A DNA stretch of 5,775 nucleotides from an uncultured Anaerococcus sp. (GCA_902465755.1 CABQOK010000097.1:1-5775); one strand, 5' to 3'. Counted from the first letter of the stretch, positions 1 to 5,775 are shown. The notes: generated by a model from the letters alone, not told the origin. A program made the numbers and translations.

Positions 1-142
1 ATTTTGCCACAAACTATTTTCAAAAGAAGAAACTTTCTGTAGAATAAAATATTATAAACAATATAAAGCTTCTTACAAAACATTTAATCTTTTAGGGAGA
101 GTAATTGTATTTTGTAGGGAGCTTTTATTTTGCCATAGACTA
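1..142. repeat. Degenerate direct repeat pair (1-16 and 127-142)
   Basis: ATTTTGCCACAAACTA at 1-16 recurs as ATTTTGCCATAGACTA at 127-142, with 14 of 16 bases identical and the copies 126 bp apart. Past these blocks the similarity continues weakly to about 36 and 164: with small gaps, a purine-rich stretch ending in CTTT aligns, and several of its mismatches are transitions. The left copy touches the window edge, so its full extent is unknown. It could be a relic of a repeated or mobile sequence, or a coincidence in AT-rich DNA. Confidence 0.35.
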
Positions 143-161
143 ATAATTGAGAGGAATAAGC

Positions 162-189
162 TTTAAAAATAGCTAAAAGAAAGTAAAAT
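162..189 (+). promoter_or_regulatory. Weak candidate promoter for the lipid kinase gene
   Basis: A TAAAAT hexamer (184-189, 5 of 6 to the -10 consensus) lies 16 bp downstream of TTTAAA (162-167, 4 of 6 to the -35 consensus). Transcription would begin near 196 and give a leader of roughly 28 nt. In such AT-rich DNA this match can arise by chance, and the gene may instead be read from a promoter left of the window. Confidence 0.25.
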
Positions 190-223
190 TATCCATAAGA
201 TTAATCGTATCAAGGAGATAAAA

Positions 224-1123
224 ATGAAGGAATTATTATTTGTATATAATCCTAACTCAGGTCAACAGAGAATAAGTGATTACATAAGCTGGATAGTGGA
301 TTATTTTAGCGAAAATGGATATCTTGTAACAATATATGCGACCCAAGCAAGTGGCGATTGTAGGAAAATTGTAGGAGAAATCGGTCATAAGTTTGAAAGA
401 ATCGTAGTATCTGGTGGAGATGGCACCCTTGATGAAGCCATATCTGGTGCGGTTAAGGCGGGAATTAGTCCTAGATTTGCTTATATACCAACAGGCTCTA
501 CCAATGATTTTGCCAAGTCTCTTAGTATTCCTCTAGACATAAAAGAAGCTAGTAAGCTTGCAATTAGTGATAAAATCAAGGCAATAGATGTTGGACAAAT
601 TGACGATAAGTACTTTGTTTATGTAGCAGCTTTTGGGACAATATCTGATATTTCCTTCAATACAGACCAGGACCTTAAAAATATCTTCGGTAGGAGCGCC
701 TATGTCTTCGAAGGACTTAAAAAGGCACTCCCATTTCAAACTATGGAAGCAAACAAAGTCAAAGTAGAGCTTGATGGAGAAGAAATAGAGGGAGATTTTG
801 TTCATTTTATGGTTACCAACTCCTACTCTGTGGGTGGTTTTACTAATATTTTGGGAGATAATGTAGGCCTTGATGATGGAATATTTGAGCTTACCATGAT
901 CAAAAAGCCAAATAATATAGCAGAAATTAACAAAATCATAAACTCTCTTACTAACAAGAAGGAAAATGAAATGGTGATAATGCGCCAAGCTAAGTACTTT
1001 AGGGTAGTGACTGATAGGGAAGTATCCTGGTCTCTGGATGGAGAATATGGTGGCTCAAGCACTGATGCGAAAATCGAGATTTTAAATAAGAGAATTACGA
1101 TAAAAAATGGATTAAATCATTGA
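224..1123 (+). CDS. Diacylglycerol kinase-family lipid kinase (DgkB/YegS/BmrU type)
   Basis: This 299-residue protein has the full motif set of the bacterial DAGK catalytic family, which uses ATP to phosphorylate diacylglycerol or a related lipid at the inner membrane face. Visible motifs are NPNSG (residues 9-13), the nucleotide-binding SGGDGTLDEA (63-72), PTGSTNDFA (89-97), GLDDGIFEL (215-223) and LDGE (271-274). By family comparison, the Glu of LDGE matches the catalytic base described for Staphylococcus DgkB. Length is normal for the family, and no signal peptide or membrane helix is evident, as expected for a peripheral enzyme. The start is supported by AAGGAG at 212-217 with a 6-nt spacer. 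The gene ends inside the -35 box of the next promoter, with no terminator, so read-through into carD is possible. The exact lipid substrate (diacylglycerol versus another lipid, as for YegS) cannot be told from sequence, so no symbol is given. Confidence 0.92.
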   Translation: MKELLFVYNPNSGQQRISDYISWIVDYFSENGYLVTIYATQASGDCRKIVGEIGHKFERIVVSGGDGTLDEAISGAVKAGISPRFAYIPTGSTNDFAKSLSIPLDIKEASKLAISDKIKAIDVGQIDDKYFVYVAAFGTISDISFNTDQDLKNIFGRSAYVFEGLKKALPFQTMEANKVKVELDGEEIEGDFVHFMVTNSYSVGGFTNILGDNVGLDDGIFELTMIKKPNNIAEINKIINSLTNKKENEMVIMRQAKYFRVVTDREVSWSLDGEYGGSSTDAKIEILNKRITIKNGLNH

Positions 1124-1148
1124 AAGACTTAGGTCATTGTGATATACT
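1120..1148 (+). promoter_or_regulatory. Upstream carD promoter P1 (extended -10)
   Basis: The -35 hexamer TTGAAA (1120-1125, 5 of 6) and -10 hexamer TATACT (1143-1148, 5 of 6) are separated by exactly 17 bp. A TG at 1140-1141, one base before the -10, forms an extended -10 element. The -35 box overlaps the TGA stop of the lipid kinase gene (1121-1123). Initiation would be near 1155, giving a leader of about 60 nt before carD. Confidence 0.6.
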
Positions 1149-1161
1149 GTTCAGTCTAACA

Positions 1162-1190
1162 TTTACTAAAAGAGCCAAATAGGTTATAAT
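1162..1190 (+). promoter_or_regulatory. Downstream carD promoter P2
   Basis: A perfect TATAAT at 1185-1190 lies 17 bp downstream of TTTACT (1162-1167, 4 of 6 to TTGACA). A second TATAAT overlaps it by one base at 1190-1195, which could shift or broaden the start. Initiation would be near 1197, leaving a leader of about 20 nt that ends in the AGGAGG (1205-1210) of carD. It sits 42 bp downstream of P1 on the same strand. Confidence 0.65.
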
Positions 1191-1215
1191 ATAATAGAGG
1201 ACCTAGGAGGTAAAA

Positions 1216-1695
1216 ATGTTTAAAATCGGCGATAAGATCGTATACCCAATGCATGGGGCAGGTACCATAGACTCAATTGAGAAAAAGGAGTTTTTGGGAG
1301 AAGTAAAGGATTATTTCATCCTAAAAATGCCAATAGGAGATATGGATATATCAATACCTACAAATAAAATCAATGAGATGAACATAAGAGATGTAATCAC
1401 TAAGGAAGAAGGAGATGAGGTGCTTAAGATCCTCGACGACGATCCTAGTGATATGAGTAATAATTGGACTGTAAGATATAGACAAAACCAAGAGATCCTA
1501 AAGACCGGAGATATTTTTGAAATAGCTAAGATGGTGAGAAATCTTGCTATTCTTGACAATGACAAGGGACTTTCTACTACAGAGAAGAAACTTTTAAACA
1601 GGTCTAGGAGAATTCTTGCAAGCGAGCTAGTAATGGCAGGTTCTCTAAAGAAAGAAGAAGCGGAAGCGATGATAGACGAGTCTATAGGACTCTAA
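1216..1695 (+). CDS. CarD/CdnL-family RNA polymerase-binding transcription regulator
   Basis: CarD-family proteins bind the RNA polymerase beta subunit through an N-terminal Tudor-like domain and contact promoter DNA at the upstream edge of the transcription bubble through a helical C-terminal domain, altering open-complex stability. Here the N-terminal domain (about 1-60) opens with the typical FKIGDKIVYPMHGAG, and the helical domain covers about 65-159. The family signature NWTVRYRQNQEILKTGDIFE runs from 83 to 102. Its Trp84 matches the tryptophan that in mycobacterial CarD wedges into the promoter minor groove. A second family block, LSTTEKKLLNRSRRILASEL, covers 119-138. The 159-residue length is normal, and the lack of helicase domains excludes TRCF/Mfd, which shares only the N-terminal domain. 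The start has a perfect AGGAGG (1205-1210) 5 nt upstream. It is the first gene after two tandem promoters and is followed after 10 bp by the yacL-like gene. In Firmicutes the target promoters are little known. Confidence 0.95.
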   Translation: MFKIGDKIVYPMHGAGTIDSIEKKEFLGEVKDYFILKMPIGDMDISIPTNKINEMNIRDVITKEEGDEVLKILDDDPSDMSNNWTVRYRQNQEILKTGDIFEIAKMVRNLAILDNDKGLSTTEKKLLNRSRRILASELVMAGSLKKEEAEAMIDESIGL

Positions 1696-1705
1696 GGAGA
1701 AGTAA

Positions 1706-2809
1706 ATGAAAAGAATAATTCGATTAGTGCTTTCAATAATCGGAGCTGTTCTTGGCATTGTGATTTTAAGACTTATAAATGCCGGCACGGGATTTTTACC
1801 AGGCGCCGGCTTTGTAAAGATTTTTGCTCATATTGCCGCAGCTTTATTGGGAGCATTAGTTTTTTATATGCTGACAGATAAATTTTCAGGTAAATTTTCA
1901 GAAGGCTTTAACCTATTTGAAGAAAAATTGAAGAAAGTCCCGGCAAACAAGCTGATTGTTGGAATTGTAGGAGCTATATTAGGATTTTTGATAGCAGCCT
2001 TGGTGACCAATCCCCTAACCGAACTAACTATTCCTTACGTAGGGAATTTAATTTTTGTGCTATTATCTATTTTATTATATATAGGTTTAGGATATTTGGG
2101 ATGGAGAGTTGCATCGAATAATGCTGAAGATATATTAGGGATATTTCAGAAAAAAGAAAATAAGGATACTAAAGATAACAAATCCTTTATCTTTGAGAGA
2201 AATAAACGTACGGCAAGCCCTAAAATTCTCGATACATCGGTTATAATAGACGGAAGAATCCTAGATATTATAGAAACAGACTTTCTTGAAGGAGAGCTTA
2301 TAGTAAGTGAGTTTGTCCTAGAAGAGCTCCAACACATAGCAGACTCCCCAGATGATCTTAAAAGAGAGAGGGGAAGAAGAGGCCTTGATACTATAAATAA
2401 AATCAAGGAAAATAACAAGATCAAGCTAAAAGTCGTAAACAAAGACTATAAAGATATAAAAGAGGTAGATTCAAAGCTTTTAAAGCTTGCGATGGACTTA
2501 AACGGAAAGGTCTTTACCAATGACTACAATCTAAACAAGGTAGCTGATGTACAGGGAATCCCTATATTAAATATAAATGACTTGGCAAATGCCCTAAAGC
2601 CTGTAGTAATTCCTGGAGAGATTATGAGAATTGATGTAATCAAGGAAGGTAAAGGCAAAAACCAAGGAGTAGGCTATCTAGATGATGGAACTATGGTTGT
2701 TGTCGAAGACGGAATAAAGTATATCGATCAGACGATCGATGCTACAGTTACCTCTGTACTTCAGACATCCGCTGGAAGAATGATATTTGTAAGGCATAAG
2801 AATGATTGA
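1706..2809 (+). CDS. yacL: YacL-like membrane-anchored PIN/TRAM-domain protein (putative nuclease)
   Basis: The 367-residue protein has the YacL layout: four predicted membrane helices (about 4-23, 37-56, 82-101, 111-131), a charged linker (about 138-170), a cytoplasmic PIN domain (about 173-292) and a C-terminal TRAM domain (about 298-364). PIN domains are usually metal-dependent ribonucleases. The expected acidic residues are present: Asp176 in LDTSVIIDGR, Glu207 in FVLEELQ, Asp255 in EVDSKLL and Asp273 in TNDYNLN. Highly conserved family blocks DLKRERGRRGLD (217-228) and QGVGYLDDGTMVVVE (320-334) are intact, and TRAM suggests RNA binding. The substrate and role of this family are not established to my knowledge. 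The start follows AGGAG (1695-1699, overlapping the carD stop) with a 6-nt spacer. The 3' end overlaps ispD by 8 bp; yacL next to ispD and ispF is a recurrent Firmicute arrangement (for example in Bacillus subtilis). Confidence 0.93.
   Translation: MKRIIRLVLSIIGAVLGIVILRLINAGTGFLPGAGFVKIFAHIAAALLGALVFYMLTDKFSGKFSEGFNLFEEKLKKVPANKLIVGIVGAILGFLIAALVTNPLTELTIPYVGNLIFVLLSILLYIGLGYLGWRVASNNAEDILGIFQKKENKDTKDNKSFIFERNKRTASPKILDTSVIIDGRILDIIETDFLEGELIVSEFVLEELQHIADSPDDLKRERGRRGLDTINKIKENNKIKLKVVNKDYKDIKEVDSKLLKLAMDLNGKVFTNDYNLNKVADVQGIPILNINDLANALKPVVIPGEIMRIDVIKEGKGKNQGVGYLDDGTMVVVEDGIKYIDQTIDATVTSVLQTSAGRMIFVRHKND
2791..2804 (+). promoter_or_regulatory. Weak ribosome-binding site and overlapping start of ispD
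   Basis: The only Shine-Dalgarno-like sequence before the ispD ATG (2802) is AAGG at 2791-2794, with a 7-nt spacer, inside the yacL-like coding sequence. It is clearly poorer than those of the neighbours. The ATG lies 8 bp inside the upstream gene, so ispD translation probably depends on ribosomes finishing the upstream gene. The other nearby ATG (2809) is out of frame, and the next in-frame ATG would cut into the nucleotide-binding motif, so 2802 is the best start. Confidence 0.6.
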
Positions 2810-3506
2810 TGGGAAGTTTTTATCTGCAATAATTACAGCAGCAGGCTCAGGACTTAGGATGAGATCAAAGATAAATAAGCCCTATATAGAAGTAGGAGGA
2901 AGAAAAGTCCTAGAAATCACCCTAGATACTGTAAGAAAAATTAAAGAGATAGATGAGATAATACTTGTCATAAGAAAAGATGACGAAAGTATAATAAAAG
3001 ATATTTTAGAAAAATATGATGAAAATATAAGATATGTATATGGTAGCACAACCAGGGAGCTTTCAACCTTTGAAGGTCTAAAAGCTCTTGATTCAAAAAG
3101 CGAATTGGTCTTAACTCATGATGGGGTAAGACCTTTTGCAAGCGAAGAACTTTTCCTAAAAACCATTAATGCTCTAAGGAAAAATAAGGCTGTAATTACT
3201 GCTGCCAAATCAAAGGATACGGTAAAGATTATCGATGATGATATGTTCGTAGATTTCACCCCCAACAGGGACTATGTCTACAATATCCAAACTCCCCAAG
3301 CCTTTGACAAAAAGCTTATATTTGCCATGTATGAGAAATATCTTAACAGCGAATTTAAGGTAACAGATGACTCCCAACTATTTGAATTTTTCGATAGGGA
3401 TGAGAAGGTCAAAGTAGTTCATGGGGAATATTCGAATATTAAGATAACAACTCAAGAAGATATTATTTTTGCAAATGCATATCTTCAAAGAAAAAAGGAC
3501 GTATAA
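2802..3506 (+). CDS. ispD: 2-C-methyl-D-erythritol 4-phosphate cytidylyltransferase
   Basis: IspD transfers CMP from CTP to methylerythritol 4-phosphate, the third step of the cytosolic MEP pathway to isopentenyl diphosphate. The 234-residue length is typical. Motifs in order: the CTP-binding loop AAGSGLRM (13-20) with Arg19, Lys26, HDGVRPF (106-112), KDTVK (138-142) with Thr140, Arg156 before QTPQAF (163-168), TDD (188-190) and NIKITTQED (212-220) with Lys214. By comparison with E. coli IspD these correspond to Arg20, Lys27, Thr140, Arg157 and Lys213, so the active site looks complete. One oddity is that the segment normally reading PKQ around the catalytic lysine reads NKP here. The gene is wedged between the yacL-like gene (8-bp overlap) and ispF (1-bp TAATG overlap); adjacency to ispF strongly supports the assignment over other nucleotidyltransferases such as TarI, which are close relatives. 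Confidence 0.93.
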   Translation: MIDGKFLSAIITAAGSGLRMRSKINKPYIEVGGRKVLEITLDTVRKIKEIDEIILVIRKDDESIIKDILEKYDENIRYVYGSTTRELSTFEGLKALDSKSELVLTHDGVRPFASEELFLKTINALRKNKAVITAAKSKDTVKIIDDDMFVDFTPNRDYVYNIQTPQAFDKKLIFAMYEKYLNSEFKVTDDSQLFEFFDRDEKVKVVHGEYSNIKITTQEDIIFANAYLQRKKDV

Positions 3507-3982
3507 TGAGAATAGGAATTGGATATGATGTTCACAAACTAGTTGAGGGAAGAGACTTATACCTAGGAGGGCTCAAGGTTGATTACAAGCTTGGTCTTTT
3601 GGGTCATTCTGATGCAGATGTGCTAACTCATGCTATCATGGATGCTATATTGGGAGCTCTTGCTAAGCCTGACATAGGCAATTTATTTCCAGATACAGAT
3701 CCTCTCTATAAAGATATTTACTCCATAGAGCTTTTAGATAAGGTAGTAGCTCTTATGGAAGAAGAAGGATACAGAATTGGAAATCTCGATACAGTAACAA
3801 TTTGCGAGAGGCCGAAGATTAGCCCGATTAGAGAAGACATCAGAAAGATTTTGGCAAAACATTTAAAAACTGATATAGAAAATATAAGCGTTAAGGCTTC
3901 AACAAGCGAAAAGCTCGGCTTTACTGGCAGGGGCGAGGGAATTGAAGCGCGCGCAGTAGTTCTTTTAGAAAGAAGGAAATAA
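3506..3982 (+). CDS. ispF: 2-C-methyl-D-erythritol 2,4-cyclodiphosphate synthase
   Basis: IspF converts the CDP-methylerythritol phosphate intermediate to methylerythritol cyclodiphosphate with release of CMP, the fifth MEP step; the family is a zinc-dependent homotrimer. The 158-residue length is standard. The zinc ligands Asp8, His10 (GYDVH) and His42 are present, as are the active-site loop [10 protein letters not shown] (33-42), [10 protein letters not shown] (56-65), ERPK (101-104) and the C-terminal signature [17 protein letters not shown] (130-146). Its ATG overlaps the ispD stop codon by one base, with AAGGA (3495-3499) giving a 6-nt spacer. It ends in the same TAATG arrangement with metK. 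Near the 3' end is GCGCGCGC (3947-3954), encoding parts of EARA with a rare CGC arginine codon; the protein remains normal there. IspE, which acts between IspD and IspF, is not in this window. Confidence 0.97.
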   Translation: MRIGIGYDVHKLVEGRDLYLGGLKVDYKLGLLGHSDADVLTHAIMDAILGALAKPDIGNLFPDTDPLYKDIYSIELLDKVVALMEEEGYRIGNLDTVTICERPKISPIREDIRKILAKHLKTDIENISVKASTSEKLGFTGRGEGIEARAVVLLERRK

Positions 3983-5151
3983 TGAAAAGACTTATTACAA
4001 GTGAATCCGTAACGGAAGGGCATCCTGATAAGGTATGCGATCAAATATCTGATGCGATCTTAGATGAATGTCTAAAACAAGATAAAAACTCAAGGGTTGC
4101 CTGTGAGACAGTAACAACAACAGGTCTTGTCCTAGTTGTAGGAGAAATCTCAACAGAAGCTTATGCACCAATAGAAAAAATCGTAAGAGATACTATAAAA
4201 GAAATCGGCTATGACGATCCAAGTCTAGGATTTGACTACTCAAATGTCGCTGTCTTAACATCTCTTATAGAGCAATCATCAGATATTGCCCAAGGAGTTA
4301 ACTCAGCTCAAGATTATGAGACAAGCCACGAAGACTACGATAAAATCGGGGCAGGGGATCAAGGAATGGTATTTGGTTATGCTGATAACGAAAGTGATGA
4401 ATATCTTCCATTATCAGTAGTCTATGCTCAAAAGCTATCCAAAAAGCTAAGCGATGTTAGACGTGATGGAACTCTTTCTTACCTAAGACCAGATGGCAAG
4501 AGCCAAGTAACCGTAGAATACGATGACGGAGTGCTCAAAAGAATTGATTCAATCGTAATTTCAGCTCAACATAGCCCAGAAGTATCTTTAGAAAAAATCA
4601 AAGAAGATATCAAAAGAGAAGTAATTGATAAGGTGATTGATTCTTCCCTAATGGATGAAAACACCAAGATTTACGTAAATCCAACAGGAAAGTTTGTAAT
4701 CGGAGGACCTAAGGGCGATAGCGGACTTACAGGAAGAAAAATAATAGTAGATACCTACGGTGGATACTCTAAGTCAGGCGGAGGAGCCTTCTCAGGAAAA
4801 GATCCAACAAAGGTAGATAGGTCTGCAGCTTACATGGCAAGATATGCAGCCAAAAACATGGTCGCAGCAGGCCTTGCTGATAAGCTAGAGATCGGCCTAT
4901 CCTATGCCATAGGTGTTGCAAGACCCCTATCAATCTATGTAGATAGCTTTGGCACAGGTAAGTATGATGACGAAAAGCTTCTAGAGATTGTAAAAGAAAA
5001 CTTTGACTTTAGACCTCAAGCTATAATAGACAAACTCGACCTAAGACGACCAATCTATAAGAAGACAGCAGCCTTTGGTCACTTTGGAAGAGATGATAGT
5101 GATTTCACTTGGGAAAGAGTTGACAAGAAAGACGAATTAAAGAAATACTAG
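3982..5151 (+). CDS. metK: S-adenosylmethionine synthetase (methionine adenosyltransferase)
   Basis: MetK makes S-adenosylmethionine from methionine and ATP, releasing phosphate and diphosphate, in the cytosol. The 389-residue length is in the family range. The N-terminal signature [13 protein letters not shown] (5-17) includes His14; [12 protein letters not shown] (123-134) is the methionine/ATP motif; Lys173 lies in DGKSQV. The block [13 protein letters not shown] (241-253), then [19 protein letters not shown] (266-284) with Lys273, Lys277 and Asp279, and AIGVARPLS (309-317) complete the active site, which forms between subunits. The segment before GGGAFSGKD reads YSKS, where most family members have a histidine directly before the glycines (for example ARHGGG in E. 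coli); this is unusual. Start: AAGGA at 3973-3977 with a 4-nt spacer, ATG overlapping the ispF stop. No SAM riboswitch or promoter fits in front of it, so it seems transcribed with carD-ispF. Identification is secure. Confidence 0.98.
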   Translation: MKRLITSESVTEGHPDKVCDQISDAILDECLKQDKNSRVACETVTTTGLVLVVGEISTEAYAPIEKIVRDTIKEIGYDDPSLGFDYSNVAVLTSLIEQSSDIAQGVNSAQDYETSHEDYDKIGAGDQGMVFGYADNESDEYLPLSVVYAQKLSKKLSDVRRDGTLSYLRPDGKSQVTVEYDDGVLKRIDSIVISAQHSPEVSLEKIKEDIKREVIDKVIDSSLMDENTKIYVNPTGKFVIGGPKGDSGLTGRKIIVDTYGGYSKSGGGAFSGKDPTKVDRSAAYMARYAAKNMVAAGLADKLEIGLSYAIGVARPLSIYVDSFGTGKYDDEKLLEIVKENFDFRPQAIIDKLDLRRPIYKKTAAFGHFGRDDSDFTWERVDKKDELKKY

Positions 5152-5155
5152 GAGA
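5150..5155 (+). promoter_or_regulatory. Ribosome-binding site that fixes the mreB-family start
   Basis: AGGAGA begins within the metK TAG stop (5149-5151) and lies 4-5 nt before the ATG at 5160. The nearer ATG at 5155 is in another frame, so 5160 is the start. The arrangement implies translational coupling with metK. Confidence 0.7.
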
Positions 5156-5159
5156 TGAT

Positions 5160-5775
5160 ATGGCAAGACTAAGAAGATCTATAGCGATTGATTTAGGAAC
5201 TGCTTCTGTCCTAGTGTATGTTGCTGGCAAAGGAATAGTATTAGAAGAGCCTTCTGTCATAGCGATAGACGTATTGACTGATGAAATACTTGCGGTAGGT
5301 AGCGAGGCAAAAAAGCTTATAGGAAGAACTCCAGGGAATATCAAGGCCATCATGCCCATGAAAGATGGGGTGATTGCTGACTTTAAGGCTACAGAAAGAA
5401 TGCTAAAATATTTCTTGGACAAGGCAGTTAAGAAAGCCTTGCTCAAACCAGACCTATTAATCTGTGTTCCTTCAAAATCAAGCCAGGTTGAAAAAAGAGC
5501 AGTCCTTGCGGCAAGTGATAATGCTGGAAGCCACAGGACCTATCTTATAGAAGAGCCCTTAGCTGCAGCAATAGGAGCAGGATGTGATATAACCGATCCA
5601 GGAGGAAGCCTTGTGATAGATATCGGAGGCGGAACTTGTGATATAGCTGTAATATCTATGGGACAAGTTGTAGCTAGTAAGTCTGTTAATACAGCAGGAC
5701 TTTCCTTTGATAAAAAAATAAAAGACTATATTAGACAAAGATATGGTATATTAATAGGGGATAGTAAATCCGAAG
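5160..5775 (+). CDS. MreB/Mbl-family actin-like cell-shape protein (5' part, runs off the window)
   Basis: About 205 residues of an actin-fold protein are visible, roughly the first 60% of a typical 330-345-residue MreB. MreB-family proteins polymerise with ATP under the membrane and guide cell-wall synthesis. Phosphate-binding motif 1 is IDLGTASVLVYV (10-21), followed by VLEEPSVIAI (27-36), IGRTPGNIKAI (54-64), KDGVIADF (68-75), IEEPLAAAIGAG (130-141) and phosphate motif 2 VIDIGGGTCDIAVIS (152-166). Several normally strict positions differ: PSKSSQVEKRAV (104-115) where MreB usually has PSGIT before VEKRAV, and AGLSFD (179-184) where AGDE/AGDR plus a hydrophobic residue and Asp is usual. The N-terminus (MARLRRS) is short and has no clear amphipathic membrane helix. 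These suggest a diverged paralogue rather than the main MreB, and DnaK-type alternatives are excluded by motif order. The adenosine motif lies outside the window. No symbol is given because MreB, Mbl and MreBH cannot be separated here. Confidence 0.92.
   Translation, partial: MARLRRSIAIDLGTASVLVYVAGKGIVLEEPSVIAIDVLTDEILAVGSEAKKLIGRTPGNIKAIMPMKDGVIADFKATERMLKYFLDKAVKKALLKPDLLICVPSKSSQVEKRAVLAASDNAGSHRTYLIEEPLAAAIGAGCDITDPGGSLVIDIGGGTCDIAVISMGQVVASKSVNTAGLSFDKKIKDYIRQRYGILIGDSKSE

Larger units (their letters stand above)
1..223. other. AT-rich non-coding region upstream of the lipid kinase gene
   Basis: No gene I can support lies here. One frame is open from the left edge to a TAA at 164-166 (about 54 codons). 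Its translation is rich in Cys, Phe, Tyr and Lys, has no start codon in view and resembles no family I know, so it is probably chance. The region contains a degenerate direct repeat (1-16 and 127-142), two AGGGAG-type blocks (about 94-99 and 116-121) and an 8-bp palindrome GATTAATC (199-206). I see no GC-rich hairpin followed by a T-run, so no terminator for an upstream gene is visible. Confidence 0.6.
1155..5775 (+). other. Predicted transcription unit carD-yacL-ispD-ispF-metK-mreB
   Basis: Six consecutive same-strand genes are packed with gaps of 10 bp, an 8-bp overlap, a 1-bp overlap, a 1-bp overlap and 8 bp. Neither a promoter-sized gap nor a terminator hairpin is present after the carD promoters. 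This is an inference from spacing. The unit continues beyond the right edge, and internal promoters inside coding sequence cannot be excluded. Confidence 0.7.

Noticed and set aside
2..166. Frame open from the left edge to TAA at 164-166, possible C-terminus of an upstream gene
   Set aside because: The translation is rich in Cys, Phe, Tyr and Lys, matches no family I recognise, has no start in view, and overlaps the degenerate repeat. AT-rich chance is the simpler explanation.
147..175. TTGAGA followed at 17 bp by TAGCTA as a promoter for the lipid kinase gene
   Set aside because: The -35 is reasonable but the -10 matches consensus at only two positions.
533..1062. Reverse-strand open frames within the lipid kinase gene
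   Set aside because: They lie wholly opposite a well-supported gene with complete catalytic motifs and show no family features of their own.
1126..1157. Possible terminator hairpin between the lipid kinase gene and carD
   Set aside because: Only 5-bp complementary arms (AGACT/AGTCT) with a long loop and no T-run; the region is better explained by the tandem promoters.
1124..1215. Riboswitch or attenuator in the carD leader
   Set aside because: The leader from either promoter is too short (about 20 to 60 nt) and shows no stable stem or known riboswitch core.
3718..4044. Reverse-strand open frame across the ispF/metK junction
   Set aside because: It opposes the conserved ends of ispF and metK and has no recognisable motif.
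5105..5446. Reverse-strand open frame of 113 codons across the metK end and mreB-family start
   Set aside because: It is antisense to two secure genes, and its serine/leucine-rich translation is what a shadow frame would give.

Overview
The window comes from a low-GC, anaerobic Firmicute-type genome. Arginine is written almost entirely with AGA/AGG, ATA isoleucine is very common, the Shine-Dalgarno sequences are strong (AGGAGG, AAGGAGA), and the proteins look clostridial. From general resemblance I would place it near the Peptoniphilaceae (Anaerococcus and relatives, Gram-positive anaerobic cocci). That placement is an inference and cannot be proven without a database search.

Layout: bases 1-223 are an AT-rich stretch with no convincing gene, containing a degenerate direct repeat and at most a weak promoter. 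A diacylglycerol-kinase-family lipid kinase follows (224-1123). A 92-bp gap then carries two well-formed sigma-A-type promoters in tandem. Downstream, every gene is on the + strand with almost no spacing: carD-family RNA polymerase regulator (1216-1695), a YacL-like membrane protein with PIN and TRAM domains (1706-2809), ispD (2802-3506), ispF (3506-3982), metK (3982-5151), and the 5' part of an mreB/mbl-family gene (5160 to the window edge). From carD onward the gaps are 10 bp, 8-bp overlap, 1-bp overlap, 1-bp overlap and 8 bp, and I see no terminator between these genes, so they probably form one transcription unit driven by the tandem promoters.

How the genes fit together: IspD and IspF catalyse the cytidylyltransferase and cyclodiphosphate synthase steps of the MEP isoprenoid pathway, which supplies undecaprenyl phosphate for the cell wall. 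MreB organises wall synthesis, and the lipid kinase handles lipid phosphorylation, possibly including diacylglycerol recycling. CarD sets transcription initiation and MetK makes S-adenosylmethionine. The yacL-ispD-ispF core is a well-known Firmicute arrangement; metK and mreB attached to it are the less usual part.

I found no mobile element, CRISPR array, RNA gene or obviously undescribed system. The points worth a second look are the tandem carD promoters, a metK with no room for its own SAM riboswitch, substitutions in normally conserved motifs of MetK and MreB, and the degenerate repeat at the left edge.
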